This document shows positions 29,401-37,687 of a stretch of DNA of 64,000 nt, one piece after another. The stretch comes from Pedobacter cryoconitis (GTDB lineage Bacteria; Bacteroidota; Bacteroidia; Sphingobacteriales; Sphingobacteriaceae). Position numbers and translations under genes: made by a program. Location of the stretch: contig NZ_JACHCC010000002.1 of NCBI RefSeq assembly GCF_014207135.1, forward strand, positions 434,001 through 498,000. The letters run 5' to 3'. Positions within the stretch are counted from its first letter, which is position 1. Each line of letters opens with the position of its first letter. The notes beneath the pieces were generated by a model that worked only from the letters and a program-made list of their open reading frames with translations, searched no databases and was not told where the DNA came from.

Positions 29401-32400
29401 ACAGCAGGCAAACCTGATGGTAGTTCCTGATGACAATCCCTTGCAAAATAATTACTGGGGCAATAATGTTGCCGGTACAACCAACAATCCCGGACTGACA
29501 GATTCCAGTAATGCAATGCGCCTGCTCTACTATACGGATGAAGAAAAATCCTCGCTTTATAATGTTTGTAATCAACCAGGCTGGTTCCTTTTCGACAATT
29601 CTGATGAAGCCTTTCTGATTAAGGTACAGCAGGACAATCTCAATAAATTAACGGATATGGCACTCATACGGCCTTACCCGATCCTTCCTGATATGCTCAA
29701 CAACAAAGTGATCAGCACACAGGCCTTCACCGTTAACCCTGTTCCTTTTAATCAACTCAAATTCAAATTTACCCGGTTAACCACCACAGTGACCTCCCAG
29801 CTTATGCAGAAACTTTTTGCCGGAGGAATCGACAATCTGCTGACCCTGCGGTCTCAGGAGATTCCGGAATTGCCTTTCAGCAGATTTTATCCTGCTCCAG
29901 GTAATACAGCTCCGGATTGCGTCATTCCTCCGGAATCTATGGTAATGGATTTTGATGGTGCTTATGGCCCCTATTTCTGGGAAATATTTTTTCATGGTCC
30001 TTTTCTGATTGCAGACAGTCTGTGCAGCAATCAGCGCTTTTCGGATGCTAAACAATGGCTGGAGTACATCTTCGACCCTACTGTAAACGAAGATGACAGT
30101 GCAGCCCCCGATCCGGAAAAACGCTACTGGCGGTTCCGCCCATTCCGCACTATGGCAAGGGAAAGTCTGCAAAGTATCCTCACCAATCCTTCGCAGATCC
30201 GGAAATATAATTATGATCCATTTGACCCGGATGCCATTGCCAAATATCGTCATGTGGCCTATGCCAAGGCTATAGTCATGAAATACATAGACAACATTTT
30301 AGAGTGGGGGGATTTTCTGTTCACCCAGGATACTTCAGAAGCGATCGGTCAGGCAACGAACCTTTATACCCTGGCCAGCGACCTGCTTGGAAAACGTCCC
30401 GAATCTCTGGGAAAACTTCCTGCACCCGCATCAAAAACATTTAATGATATCAGAAAAACCTATCCTGATGATATTCCTCAGTTCCTGATAGAATTGGAGA
30501 ATACGCCGGAAGTATATGCCAGTGAATCTAACGCTGTCAGTCTGGCTGGTGTTCCATTCAACAAGATCAACAGCTATTTTTGTGTTCCTGAGAATGCCGA
30601 TTTTGTAAAGTACTGGGACAAAGTAGAGGACCGGTTATTTAAGATCAGACATTGCCAGAATATCAACGGGGTATACCGCCAGCTTCCTTTATTTGCAGCC
30701 CCTATTGATCCGCGCGCATTTATCCGCGCTTACAGTGCAGGATCAGGTGGCTTTAGCCTGGGTTATCCTTTCAGCGCACCAATTCCCTATTTTAAATTTA
30801 GCACGCTGATAGAAAAGGCCCGTAACCTGACAGCTCAGGTCGGTAGTCTTGGAAGTGCTTTATTAACTGCACTGGAGAAAAAAGACACTGAAGCGCTCAG
30901 CCTGATCAGTCTGCAGCAAGAGAAAACTGTACTACAGCTGACCACAGCGATGAAAGAATTACAGATTAAAGTAGTGGAACAGCAAAATGCAGCACAGCAG
31001 CAGAGCTTAAATAATGCATCTTACAGGTATACGCATTACGAAAATCTAATCAAAGAGGGTATTTCAGAACGCGAGCAGGTTAGTATGGACGCTGCGTTGG
31101 CAGCGATGCTTCTAAACTCCATTGGCAGCATTACTAAAACTGCTGCTGCTATTGGTTATGCTGTTCCACAGGTAGGCTCTCCTTTTGCCATGACTTATGG
31201 AGGTCAGCAAATTGGTAATGCACTCAATGCAGCATCCGGAGCATTCGAAATCGGAGCCATTATCTCCAGTTATGTTTCCCAGCAAGCACTCACTATGGCT
31301 GGTTATGATCGCAGGACATCAGAATGGACATTACAAAGGGATACAGCAGGTTATGACAAGGCGCAAATTGAAGCACAGCTGAAAGAAAATGATCTTCAGG
31401 AACAAATTGCCCGTCAAGACCTCAAAGTACACCAGCAAAACATCAAAAACAATGAGCAGACAGAACTCTACTACACTCAGAAATTCACCAACAAAGAGCT
31501 CTATCAATGGATGGCAACCCGCATCTCCACTGTTTATTTTCAAGCCTACAACCTCGCATACAACATGGCAAAAGCTGCCGAAAGAGCCTACCAGTTTGAA
31601 AATGGAACTGACCGCAACTTTATCAACTATGGCTATTGGGACGACCGATACAAGGGACTGGGAGCCGCAGACGGACTTATGCTGGCCATTGACCAAATGG
31701 ACAGCAGCAGTATCCTGGAACAAGGTTACCGGACTCTTGAAATAGAGAAGACCATTTCTTTACTACAGCTCAACCCTAAATCACTTATTGATCTCAAAAC
31801 GAAAGGGGTCTGTATTTTCGAGTTCAATGAGAAACTATTTGATTATGATTTTCCAGGTCAGTATACCCGTAAAATCAAAACGATTTCAATCTCTATTCCT
31901 GCGGTAGTCGGCCCTTATCAAAACATCCATGCCAGCCTGACTCAGCTGAGTAATCAGCTCATCTTAACTGCTGACAGCAAAGGGCTTGACGCTGTTAACT
32001 ACCTGTTAGGAGGTGATGTCAATAAAATTCCGGACAGTAGTGTGCTCCGTTCCAACTGGTGGGCAAATCAACAAATCGCGCTTTCCAAAGGGCTGAATGA
32101 CTCAGGACTTTTCGAGCTTAGCTTCGGAGACCCGCGTTTCCTTCCTTTCGAAGGTACAGGAGCAGTATCAACCTGGAGGTTATCAATGCCATTTGCCAAT
32201 AACAGAATCAATTTTGAGGCGATTTCAGACGTCGTCATCCAGCTCAGCTATACAGCTATGGACGGCGGAGATAAGTTCAGGGAAGATGTAAAGAAAATGA
32301 AAGCATTGAAACCTTATTCTGGTGTCGGGTATTTTAATCTTCATCAGCTATACGCTTCATCCTGGTATCTCTTTATGAACGACCATACTGTTGCCAATCA

Positions 32401-32764
32401 GCAAAGGATGACTTTCGAGCTATTGAACTTTATTCCGCCAAACGTGCTGAAAGCAAAACTCATTGGTTTTTACTTCAGACTTGATGCAGCACTTCCAGCT
32501 GCGGGATCTTATATCTCTTTCAAATTATCTGATACCCTGACCATTCCACTTGTATTAGGTCCCAACAATGACATCAGCTATTATTTAAAGCCAAACGGAA
32601 AACAGGAACCTGATATAAGTAAAATTCTGGGGAACAGATCTATCGATTTTAACCTCACCGCTGCTCCTGGGGTACTGAAGGGAAAAGACGGTTTTCTTGA
32701 TCCTGAAGTGCTTACAAATATAGAAATCATCTTTTACTATGACGCAGAAACCGGAGCCTCCTAA
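23441..32764 (+). CDS. TcA-like ABC toxin subunit (pore/translocation component)
   Basis: Giant 3107-residue TcA component that should form the pentameric, receptor-binding injection channel. The N-terminal third carries the VRP1-like region with LGSLDYLECNECQSIFSPAA (~residues 176-195). The middle holds the alpha-helical shell and a neuraminidase-like region (YMRKLDDLVDWGPWLNIDI, VYAFDRIFIFW). A long helical and coiled-coil channel segment starts around 2450 (LIEKARNLTAQVGSLGSALL, then KELQIKVVEQQNAAQQQ). The C-terminal ~300 residues are the TcB-binding domain (KGVCIFEFNEKLFDYDFPGQ). Two inserts of a beta-rich repeat of ~70 residues are present: four copies at ~363-667 and two at ~1723-1878, with G-T-G and SDT-x-L-x-V motifs. 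No signal peptide, as usual for TcA. Confidence 0.94.
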   Translation: MKKTIKTNIPESISFNKENPGFDLLNFDFHNEEEVSRLREQLAVKTAAVKKLKSKKITAEPIEQYTLDQLKAVQRMMRILPDMAIAEQLIANGYDAAHKIAAISQRKFIRHLAPVINDQEKVKEIYKHAVHISETTMHLYANVKDAIASPHYNASNFKISNRETIEYFQKIPSYPELFGSLDYLECNECQSIFSPAAYFVDIMRITDEYITDPNTGLVRTIPPGYTLEERRPDLFNIPLNCENTNTVIPYLELVNGVIKANLEHNYAIADAYKTLSVGKYPFELPYNLPQSRIREYLNKLGLPLYQLFNSILGQETKPNDIHLFDIALEYLNLSYQQFKIISKEDFSIAALGLAYGYNISEQPPAYDGSGNLVFLKDQKKVTGLGTLFSSEIEVNDEILVADEIKKVTSIESDTQLNVDSNWSVYSGSAYFVVPAEGQTFDGTGTLSISLSSPNITGTGTKFLTQLKVGDQISLANVVRFISVITSDTALVVTENMPFFSTDLPFKFTTPTIPPYLGTGIIITIEGSNSVAGMGTTFRTDFTQGRLIKIDGVTKKITAVQSDTLLSTENNWDKNLGTTFFVNPQAAVQPITAYLPHAGRGTLSFSMDSGQTTGAQTKFLTELIIGDQIHCANEVRTVIEISSDTQLTVSAKWNIMTTGASFEILPVNGMDVVENFIDRCNLDRPGLEQLFVQNLSPGELEAGAAEQLYINHTGEDHNYLKTYFTNDPANPVQRVEGITLKRLDRVHRFVRLAQETGWSFSDLNWLLNTYDPTGLKPLDELLILYLAQVKTQQTALPDLSVPAITALWTDMKTSGKVSDQRPMDLFDTVFNNPIFLDGKDPYKDDIPFNPFRGITQKWIIASVNGMDGTIRNRLSAALYLDSDQVVSLGNYVYKLTGGTQNALYLHLTNLSWLYRISQWSSLLALSLDELQNFLCLEYYPGSAYLSPPVNAIQPNAQTFLQLNTTIQKLNGTDLDVYQLNYILKGETGTRYEPPYQPEDLPPFLVELSAAAVSSKLKASDFVFENIDASKANFIYSGMTGKYISDAGIFLKYEFNYLDAAVYFPVTGVADLFESGFKANSFSLTFPDITAEQSTQVFNQLRTMTILIYVTGSTTTALLSETYTEETSLDALLTIFGDDNAHYKVNEVRSLLLQSKSAIAHTLKVWNDTEIKQQNIFTGWLSGFISAQQSTAEALKSYASETSKLPDYLNAFLSPGITLSEPMRKFVAILSRESLLAEHLVLTAKEIAFIFSPAGHSHFNIPDLENLTIGNIVSLIDYRKLVTDLSDRNDDLIDYFILPPAILPTSDKIQKLSSITGWDPVQISMLINLFWPQDIHPDQNYNTVSGLLRLQQSFNSAQKLGTDVSIMMSFSALGRLDLDPNGVFNDPNWSIFENLSNQTVSLTGSRFGENEFAEINSEATGRLLTQTRNALLPFALWLISSKNPAISKTSDLYSYLLIDVEMSSCAQTSKIAQGIASVQLYMQRSRMMLEPGVNIIDIPVIWWDWMSSYRIWEVNRKIFLYPESYIEPALRKKVTPTFDQFEDDLLQNDINKHTVKEPYQKYLQEVDLLGNLVYISSYNTDRRDAETGEEKETLFLFGRTNTQPYGYYMRKLDDLVDWGPWLNIDITINASSITPVYAFDRIFIFWSEKSITQSSTVKGQDSSTQTVEIVDMKFSFYDGDKWVHPQVLFSKVPINTFPSNYQSIQNPQIESLLNDQNSYWNAPYVLSSGRGNIGSGRVNLSSGLNLVEGTHTQFLRETKVGDVIWCMGEKRIVGGVSSNVLLVVTVPWSKTSGSCEYKIVPRNSKVTISPFIGTGKVTVTKDLQNVTGVGSLFKDEFTYGDNIVIGNETRMVILISSNTEMLVDAPWTVSAANSSYTVSPKRDKEEQLIVMFGADLPTAYKGTVTKPDIEANSTKNLFISERNELNLSLYNSMRLAQLMESLPIKGDVTMGPVQIVDSYLLKTGTNLVLADYKYAAASNPQPYKAVLDRQQANLMVVPDDNPLQNNYWGNNVAGTTNNPGLTDSSNAMRLLYYTDEEKSSLYNVCNQPGWFLFDNSDEAFLIKVQQDNLNKLTDMALIRPYPILPDMLNNKVISTQAFTVNPVPFNQLKFKFTRLTTTVTSQLMQKLFAGGIDNLLTLRSQEIPELPFSRFYPAPGNTAPDCVIPPESMVMDFDGAYGPYFWEIFFHGPFLIADSLCSNQRFSDAKQWLEYIFDPTVNEDDSAAPDPEKRYWRFRPFRTMARESLQSILTNPSQIRKYNYDPFDPDAIAKYRHVAYAKAIVMKYIDNILEWGDFLFTQDTSEAIGQATNLYTLASDLLGKRPESLGKLPAPASKTFNDIRKTYPDDIPQFLIELENTPEVYASESNAVSLAGVPFNKINSYFCVPENADFVKYWDKVEDRLFKIRHCQNINGVYRQLPLFAAPIDPRAFIRAYSAGSGGFSLGYPFSAPIPYFKFSTLIEKARNLTAQVGSLGSALLTALEKKDTEALSLISLQQEKTVLQLTTAMKELQIKVVEQQNAAQQQSLNNASYRYTHYENLIKEGISEREQVSMDAALAAMLLNSIGSITKTAAAIGYAVPQVGSPFAMTYGGQQIGNALNAASGAFEIGAIISSYVSQQALTMAGYDRRTSEWTLQRDTAGYDKAQIEAQLKENDLQEQIARQDLKVHQQNIKNNEQTELYYTQKFTNKELYQWMATRISTVYFQAYNLAYNMAKAAERAYQFENGTDRNFINYGYWDDRYKGLGAADGLMLAIDQMDSSSILEQGYRTLEIEKTISLLQLNPKSLIDLKTKGVCIFEFNEKLFDYDFPGQYTRKIKTISISIPAVVGPYQNIHASLTQLSNQLILTADSKGLDAVNYLLGGDVNKIPDSSVLRSNWWANQQIALSKGLNDSGLFELSFGDPRFLPFEGTGAVSTWRLSMPFANNRINFEAISDVVIQLSYTAMDGGDKFREDVKKMKALKPYSGVGYFNLHQLYASSWYLFMNDHTVANQQRMTFELLNFIPPNVLKAKLIGFYFRLDAALPAAGSYISFKLSDTLTIPLVLGPNNDISYYLKPNGKQEPDISKILGNRSIDFNLTAAPGVLKGKDGFLDPEVLTNIEIIFYYDAETGAS
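24530..25440 (+). repeat. Four tandem beta-rich repeats within tcA
   Basis: Encodes four ~70-residue repeats (TcA residues ~363-667) on the pattern GTGTLSIS-x(5-8)-G-x-GTKF-x-x-x-L-x-x-GDQI, then V-x-x-I-x-SDT-x-L-x-V-x-x-x-W. The DNA copies are diverged, so this is a protein-level repeat. It resembles repeats in phage tail-fibre and baseplate proteins. Confidence 0.75.
28610..29075 (+). repeat. Two further copies of the beta-rich repeat within tcA
   Basis: Encodes TcA residues ~1723-1878: GSGRVNLSSGLNLVEGTHTQ and GTGKVTVTKDLQNVTGVGSL, each followed by a GD-x-I turn and a W-containing end (VPWSKTSG, APWTVSAA). Same pattern as the four copies at 24530-25440. Confidence 0.7.
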
Positions 32765-32838
32765 AGCAAATGGAAGAACTGATTACTGTAATCAACAAAA
32801 GACAATCAACCTAAATATTAACCTTAAACAAAACAATC

Positions 32839-34533
32839 ATGCCATCACAACAATGTTTAAACAACATCAAGGCAGAACAGCCTCCATTTAACAAGGCCTG
32901 TACCGATGCATTATGTCAAAAAATGAACGCCAGCCTGACCGCACATTGTCAAACTGCAGGATTACCCCTGGACACCCCTATCATGAGCTTTGACCCGGCT
33001 CTGAACAGCCCATGTTACTGTTGTTGTTCCTGTTATACATTGAATACTCCGATAGAAGCCACCAAGGGTGAATTTATCCTGATTCAGAACATTAATGCAG
33101 GTGACAGTATTCTCACTGCGGGAGTTGACCTTAAGTGGACACCTGGCATTGTGAAAGCGAGGTCAGGAGACATTCATAAGTCGATGATCCCCGGACTTTA
33201 CCTGGTTCGTTATCAAATGACCGGAGAGTCGGAATTAAGAGATTTACTGGTGACAGCAGATCACCTTTTTCTCATGCACAGTACCAGGCAGCTAAAAAAA
33301 GTGCAGCACCTGATCCCGGGTAATAAACTCACCGCTGCTGACGGTTCTTATGCCGAAGTTCAATTCGTTGCACATGGAGAATATGATACCGCTATACAGA
33401 GTATTAATATGAAAGGTGACTTCAATGGAAAAGACCTCACTGGTCACCTGATTAATGCCAATGGTATTGTTTCTACTGACTATGCTGTACAGGCCTATTA
33501 TGAGACTCATAACCTGACCGATAGTATCAGATTCAATTTTAGCAATGAAGCCAAAGTATTCGATGTTGGCAGTCCGGAATATTCAGAACAATTTCCCAGT
33601 AAGTTGCGGGATGAATTCCTGAGTGACCCTACCCTATGGCCTAAAGGCTTCAGTCCTAAACGTGAGCCATTAATCAATATCCCGGCCAACGCCAAAGGTT
33701 TTGTAAATGCAGATCAGGCATTGGACATTTACAACAATGCCACATTTAATGCCTATAGCAACGGGGTTCCAAGAGAATCTATCAACAGACTATTTAAAAT
33801 GTTTAGTGGATATGACAATAACATCACCTATCTGCTGGACTGGAACAATGAAGAGGTGAATGCGTTTACCTGGACTATGGGCAATCAGAAATATCTGTTA
33901 CTAACCGGCGGGCTGGCCCGCATACAGGAACTATATGTAAGCGGCTGGGCCTTGATTATTGCTGATATGGTAATGCATTTACAGGTCAACAAATGCGTTG
34001 CTGAGGTAGACTACGCCTCTCTGGATGTATTGAGGGCCATTTTACCAAATTCCATGTACGGGGAAACAGCTCCTTCCGGAATCACTCAGATCAAAGACAT
34101 CCTGTTCAGCAAAATCAGCAAGAAAAATGCAGGTGGAAATCCAGGAGACATATGCGATGATCCGTCTATTGAATGTCGTATTCAATCCTTCTGGAATGGA
34201 CTGAGTTTCTTCCCGGCGCCAACTTGTGGAACGCCGCCTGATCAGTATTTCTATCTTGTTAAAGGCTATTCCAGCATTGACCTGAAAACCGTGAATGTAG
34301 TATTTGATAAGCCAGTAGATCCAGCTTCAGCAACATCATTGGTCAATTACAACATTGAACCGGGAGTAGTGATTAGTGCTGCAGTAGTGAGCGTTAGTGA
34401 GCCAGGAACAGTCATACTGACTGTATCAGGTATTGCAGCAGCAAGCAAGTACATTTTATCTGTGACCAATGTAACTTCTGCCGATGGACAGTCTCTTGGT
34501 GAGGGGGCCTACGTGATCATTGCCACGCCTTAA
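32839..34533 (+). CDS. Hint-domain protein with M48-like degenerate segment and Ig-like C-terminus
   Basis: 564 residues, third gene of the Tc operon. Residues ~58-65 form a Cys cluster (CYCCCSC). Cys65 starts a Hint (hedgehog/intein) self-processing fold: CYTLNTPIEATKG, INAGDSIL, VTADHLF (TxxH motif, 139-142), LIPGNKLTAADG and GHLINANGIVST (~202-213). Residues ~338-380 (VNAFTWTMGNQKYLLLTGGL ... IIADMVMH) follow the spacing of an M48 metallopeptidase, NAF-x-GL(L)-HExxH, but the first His and the Glu are Asp376 and Met377, so it should be inactive. The C-terminal ~100 residues are an Ig-like (SbsA/Big_5-type) domain. The role in toxin assembly or processing is inference. Confidence 0.75.
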   Translation: MPSQQCLNNIKAEQPPFNKACTDALCQKMNASLTAHCQTAGLPLDTPIMSFDPALNSPCYCCCSCYTLNTPIEATKGEFILIQNINAGDSILTAGVDLKWTPGIVKARSGDIHKSMIPGLYLVRYQMTGESELRDLLVTADHLFLMHSTRQLKKVQHLIPGNKLTAADGSYAEVQFVAHGEYDTAIQSINMKGDFNGKDLTGHLINANGIVSTDYAVQAYYETHNLTDSIRFNFSNEAKVFDVGSPEYSEQFPSKLRDEFLSDPTLWPKGFSPKREPLINIPANAKGFVNADQALDIYNNATFNAYSNGVPRESINRLFKMFSGYDNNITYLLDWNNEEVNAFTWTMGNQKYLLLTGGLARIQELYVSGWALIIADMVMHLQVNKCVAEVDYASLDVLRAILPNSMYGETAPSGITQIKDILFSKISKKNAGGNPGDICDDPSIECRIQSFWNGLSFFPAPTCGTPPDQYFYLVKGYSSIDLKTVNVVFDKPVDPASATSLVNYNIEPGVVISAAVVSVSEPGTVILTVSGIAAASKYILSVTNVTSADGQSLGEGAYVIIATP

Positions 34534-34582
34534 ATCTAAGGATATGATAAATTATTCTATTGTTTCATTTTAAAAAAACACC

Positions 34583-35146
34583 ATGATAGACATCATCAAG
34601 AATCTTGAAAAAGTAGGCCCATGGAACGATATGCGTATTGAACTCGGAACTATGCTTGGTCTTGAAGGCCCGGTAAGTTCGGCCGTACTTGCAAGGGCAA
34701 GAGTAGAAGATCGCTTTGCAAGTCACCTCTTCATGAGCAGTTTCGACCATGATCTGCTCCGGCTTTTCCTTAATGACGAAAAGAACAATGCCTATGAACT
34801 GTATGAAATACCTGAGAAATTCAGCAACGTCCAGTTAGCTACCAAAGCTAGCAAAGCACTATTAGACTGGGGAAAATCAGGATTTGAGAAAGTAACTAAA
34901 GAGAAATATGAGACACGGTTCAGTGCCTGTGAAAAATGCGAATTTTTAAAAGATGCTCCATCCCAATTCGCTTACAAAGTAAAGCTGAAGCGGGAAAGTG
35001 ACCAAAGGGTATGTGGCGCCTGTGGTTGCGGGGTATCCAGAAAAGCATGGCTCGTTACCGAAACCTGTCCTGTTTCAGATCCCTCTAATCCAGGTTTTAA
35101 CCTTTGGAACGAACCGTCGAAACAACAGTTATCTACGGCTGGATAA
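34583..35146 (+). CDS. Cys-rich zinc-ribbon-like protein at the end of the Tc operon
   Basis: 187 residues, 49 bp after the Hint gene and immediately before the operon terminator, so probably co-transcribed with the toxin. The N-terminal ~110 residues are a helical domain I do not recognise (WNDMRIELGTMLGLEGPVSS). The C-terminal part has paired cysteines: SACEKCEF, then RVCGACGCGVSRKA and TETCP before NPGFNLW. This is a likely zinc ribbon similar to small DUF6171-type modules. It could be an accessory factor, a regulator or an immunity-like protein; nothing in the sequence decides. Confidence 0.75.
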   Translation: MIDIIKNLEKVGPWNDMRIELGTMLGLEGPVSSAVLARARVEDRFASHLFMSSFDHDLLRLFLNDEKNNAYELYEIPEKFSNVQLATKASKALLDWGKSGFEKVTKEKYETRFSACEKCEFLKDAPSQFAYKVKLKRESDQRVCGACGCGVSRKAWLVTETCPVSDPSNPGFNLWNEPSKQQLSTAG

Positions 35147-35161
35147 TCACATCATGAACAT

Positions 35162-35200
35162 ATACCGGGAACACTGATCAGGTTCCCGGTATTGTTTCTT
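35162..35200 (+). terminator. Terminator of the Tc operon
   Basis: Perfect 11-bp arms ataccgggaac (35162-35172) and gttcccggtat (35182-35192) with a 9-nt loop, then tgtttctt. It lies 16 bp after the stop at 35146 and closes the 16.2-35.2 kb operon. Confidence 0.9.
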
Positions 35201-35256
35201 ATCAGTTCCACATCTTTATGATAAACAGCTGTTAATATTCAACATACAAGTTTCAT

Positions 35257-35883
35257 CTATAAAACTGGTTCATATTCATCCACATCTTCGGAAATATCAA
35301 TTTTCGCCTTCTTTATACGCTCCTGAACCAGTGCGTCATATTTCACTCTGATCTCATCTGGCGTACTACCTGGCGTGCTTATTTTATCTCTGATCGCATT
35401 CTCTAACGTAGATAAATAGTAGCTTGAATACATTTCCAATGGATAAGTTACCGGTCCATAAATCACCTTTCCATTTTTTACGGCTTCAGTCCTTGCTTTG
35501 TTTACACTATCCAGTCCCTTTAGAAAATCATCATATCCGATTTTTTCAATTAACCCCATTTCCCGGGCCATCATTTTTTTGATAGTACGCGCTACAATTG
35601 CATCTTTTGCACGCTTCTTTAGAGTATTGACAGGAAGTTCTCCATCATAATCCGTAGTCCAGAACCCGGGACCAAACGTAGCCTTATGTTTAACCTGAAA
35701 ATCACTGATTACCTTCAGTTTTTCTTTATCCAATTGCTGTTGATATTCAGCAAGGCCAATCGGCTCACCATTGACCTTAAACACTATACCTTTTGATGCC
35801 GGCGAACAGGAACCACAAAGGATAGTAAATAAAATAAGGAGGGCATACAACGACTCCCTCCTGCCTTTACAAACCCGTACCAT
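35257..35883 (-). CDS. SurA-N-like lipoprotein
   Basis: Lipoprotein of 208 residues from the ATG at 35883; a longer frame from 35949 has no signal-peptide logic. MVRVCKGRRE is followed by a hydrophobic stretch ending LCGSC, the lipidated Cys. The mature start VFKVNGEPIGLAEYQQQLDK is typical of the SurA/PpiC N-terminal chaperone domain, but no PPIase domain follows. The gene overlaps the end of the upstream beta-helix gene by 17 bp, so the two are translationally coupled. It may assist folding or export of that protein. Enzymatic activity is not expected. Confidence 0.75.
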   Translation of the reverse strand: MVRVCKGRRESLYALLILFTILCGSCSPASKGIVFKVNGEPIGLAEYQQQLDKEKLKVISDFQVKHKATFGPGFWTTDYDGELPVNTLKKRAKDAIVARTIKKMMAREMGLIEKIGYDDFLKGLDSVNKARTEAVKNGKVIYGPVTYPLEMYSSYYLSTLENAIRDKISTPGSTPDEIRVKYDALVQERIKKAKIDISEDVDEYEPVL

Positions 35884-37444
35884 TGTATGCGCCACGGTTA
35901 GGGAAAGTTGTAGAAGAAACCTGATTTCCATAATAATCTTTACCCCCATTATCCGGGATTATAGCCCCCGAGTTGAGCGCTGGTGAACCAATGGATAAAC
36001 GATATCCATTAACGGTATTAATGCCATTCAGACCACTCCCCTGACTCACCAATAAAGGGTCAGTAGTTAACTTATTTGAATCAGCAGGTTCTCCCGAAGG
36101 ATGATTACCATAAAAGATATTATAATCAAATACCCCAAAAATTCCGGGAATGATATAGTTTCCACTTCCCTGGTTGTAAATGATGTTATTTTTGAAGTAA
36201 TAAGCCTGGTTTAAATCACCTTTACCTCCTCCGTCATCCCATGAATGATCAATAATATTTGTATTCAGGCCTGATTTAATGTAAACTGTATTGTTATAGA
36301 TACTGGTTCCGGGAGTGATACCACCTGCAAAAGTGAAAATAGTACGATGATCATTCTGACTGATATTATATCTGATAATGCTGTTTATTGAATTGGAAGC
36401 ATCCAGAATGAGCATAAAACCTCCGGCATTGTCATGACTGTAATTATACTGCATCACAAAATTATATGAATCAATATCCAGATCAAAGCCCTGTCCATCG
36501 CCATTACCATCTAAAGCCTGTGTATTAAAGGCCTCATTAAATTGGGTAATACAATTACGGCCTCGTGTAGGCCAGATAGCAGCTGCTCCGTTAAACTGCC
36601 CGTCTTCACGGTAGCGGCCACAGTTATTGGCCACATTATGATCAATCAGTGCACCTTCACATCCAAACACCAGAATACCGTCACTGTCAATATCCTTAAC
36701 TGAATTATTCAGTATCTGTACATTTGTAGAAGCATTGCCACTGGCCTCCCATACGTTGTCCCATACGACAATTCCCGTACGGCCAGCATCCTCTACAATA
36801 TTGCCCTCAATTGTGATTTTGTCAAAACGATCTGTTCCTACGGTTCCTGTTGTCACCACAGCAATGCCGCCAAAGGCATGAGGATCAAAACCTGCATATC
36901 TGAAACTCCCCGAAACGGCATGAACGTAATTGTTACGGATAGTGATGTTACTTGTAACCCCACCACCTGTATTCTGAATAAAAATGCCCTGGCGGAATAC
37001 AGTGCCACGAGTTACACTGTAATTTGAAACCTCGAGGTTTTCGATGATCCAGTTCGATTGATTGAACAGATATACCGGAGCGCCTATAGTTCCACTCAGG
37101 AAAATCATAGGTTTTGCCCCCGTGCCGTAAGAGCTAATCCTTATCGGGCTTGTGGCACTCCCCGATCCTTTAGGATATAACTGATCATTCCATATACAGC
37201 CAGTTTTCAATAAGATACTATTCCCCGGTTTAAAGGTTGTAGCATTTACTTTGGCGACTGTTTTCCATGCCGAAGTTGCTGAAGTACCAGCATTAGTGTC
37301 ATTGCCGTTATCTGCGTCGACATAATAGGTAGCAGTACTTTCGGCTGCCGGCTTCGTTGTACCTCCTCCTTCCAGCTGTTCAAGCTTACTACAAGAGAAA
37401 AATACAAAGACAACAAGGCAATAAAATTTGATGTTCTTTTTCAT
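35867..37444 (-). CDS. Right-handed parallel beta-helix lipoprotein (polysaccharide lyase-like)
   Basis: 525 residues. The signal MKKNIKFYCLVVFVFFSC gives a lipidated Cys18, followed by a Gly/Thr linker. Then comes TYYVDADNGNDTNAGTSATS, the usual opening of Bacteroidota beta-helix proteins, and many NxI/NxV turns (NITIRNNYVHAVSG, ITIEGNIVEDAGRTGIVVWD, VQILNNSVKDIDSDGILVFG, MQYNYSHDNAGGF) that mark a pectate-lyase-type helix. It is probably a surface polysaccharide-binding or cleaving protein. Catalytic residues cannot be assigned by eye. Shares an operon with the SurA-N-like gene. Confidence 0.85.
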   Translation of the reverse strand: MKKNIKFYCLVVFVFFSCSKLEQLEGGGTTKPAAESTATYYVDADNGNDTNAGTSATSAWKTVAKVNATTFKPGNSILLKTGCIWNDQLYPKGSGSATSPIRISSYGTGAKPMIFLSGTIGAPVYLFNQSNWIIENLEVSNYSVTRGTVFRQGIFIQNTGGGVTSNITIRNNYVHAVSGSFRYAGFDPHAFGGIAVVTTGTVGTDRFDKITIEGNIVEDAGRTGIVVWDNVWEASGNASTNVQILNNSVKDIDSDGILVFGCEGALIDHNVANNCGRYREDGQFNGAAAIWPTRGRNCITQFNEAFNTQALDGNGDGQGFDLDIDSYNFVMQYNYSHDNAGGFMLILDASNSINSIIRYNISQNDHRTIFTFAGGITPGTSIYNNTVYIKSGLNTNIIDHSWDDGGGKGDLNQAYYFKNNIIYNQGSGNYIIPGIFGVFDYNIFYGNHPSGEPADSNKLTTDPLLVSQGSGLNGINTVNGYRLSIGSPALNSGAIIPDNGGKDYYGNQVSSTTFPNRGAYNGTGL

Positions 37445-37687
37445 GAAGACAACATTTAATCGAAGCTAATTTTGTGATAAGCAGTCTCTGTACTAATTGT
37501 ATCGTTAGACGCCTAAACCAAATTAGCTTTAATTACCTTTATTCTTTCGTTCATCTTGTTCAAGATATCCCGTTAAAACTTATACGTCTTTGATGGACAA
37601 TGAGCTTCTCAGCAATTAACATTTGAGCTTTACAGAAAATAATAGTCTATCTTGTTTTCAGATATTTGTATTACAAATTCTTTACAG

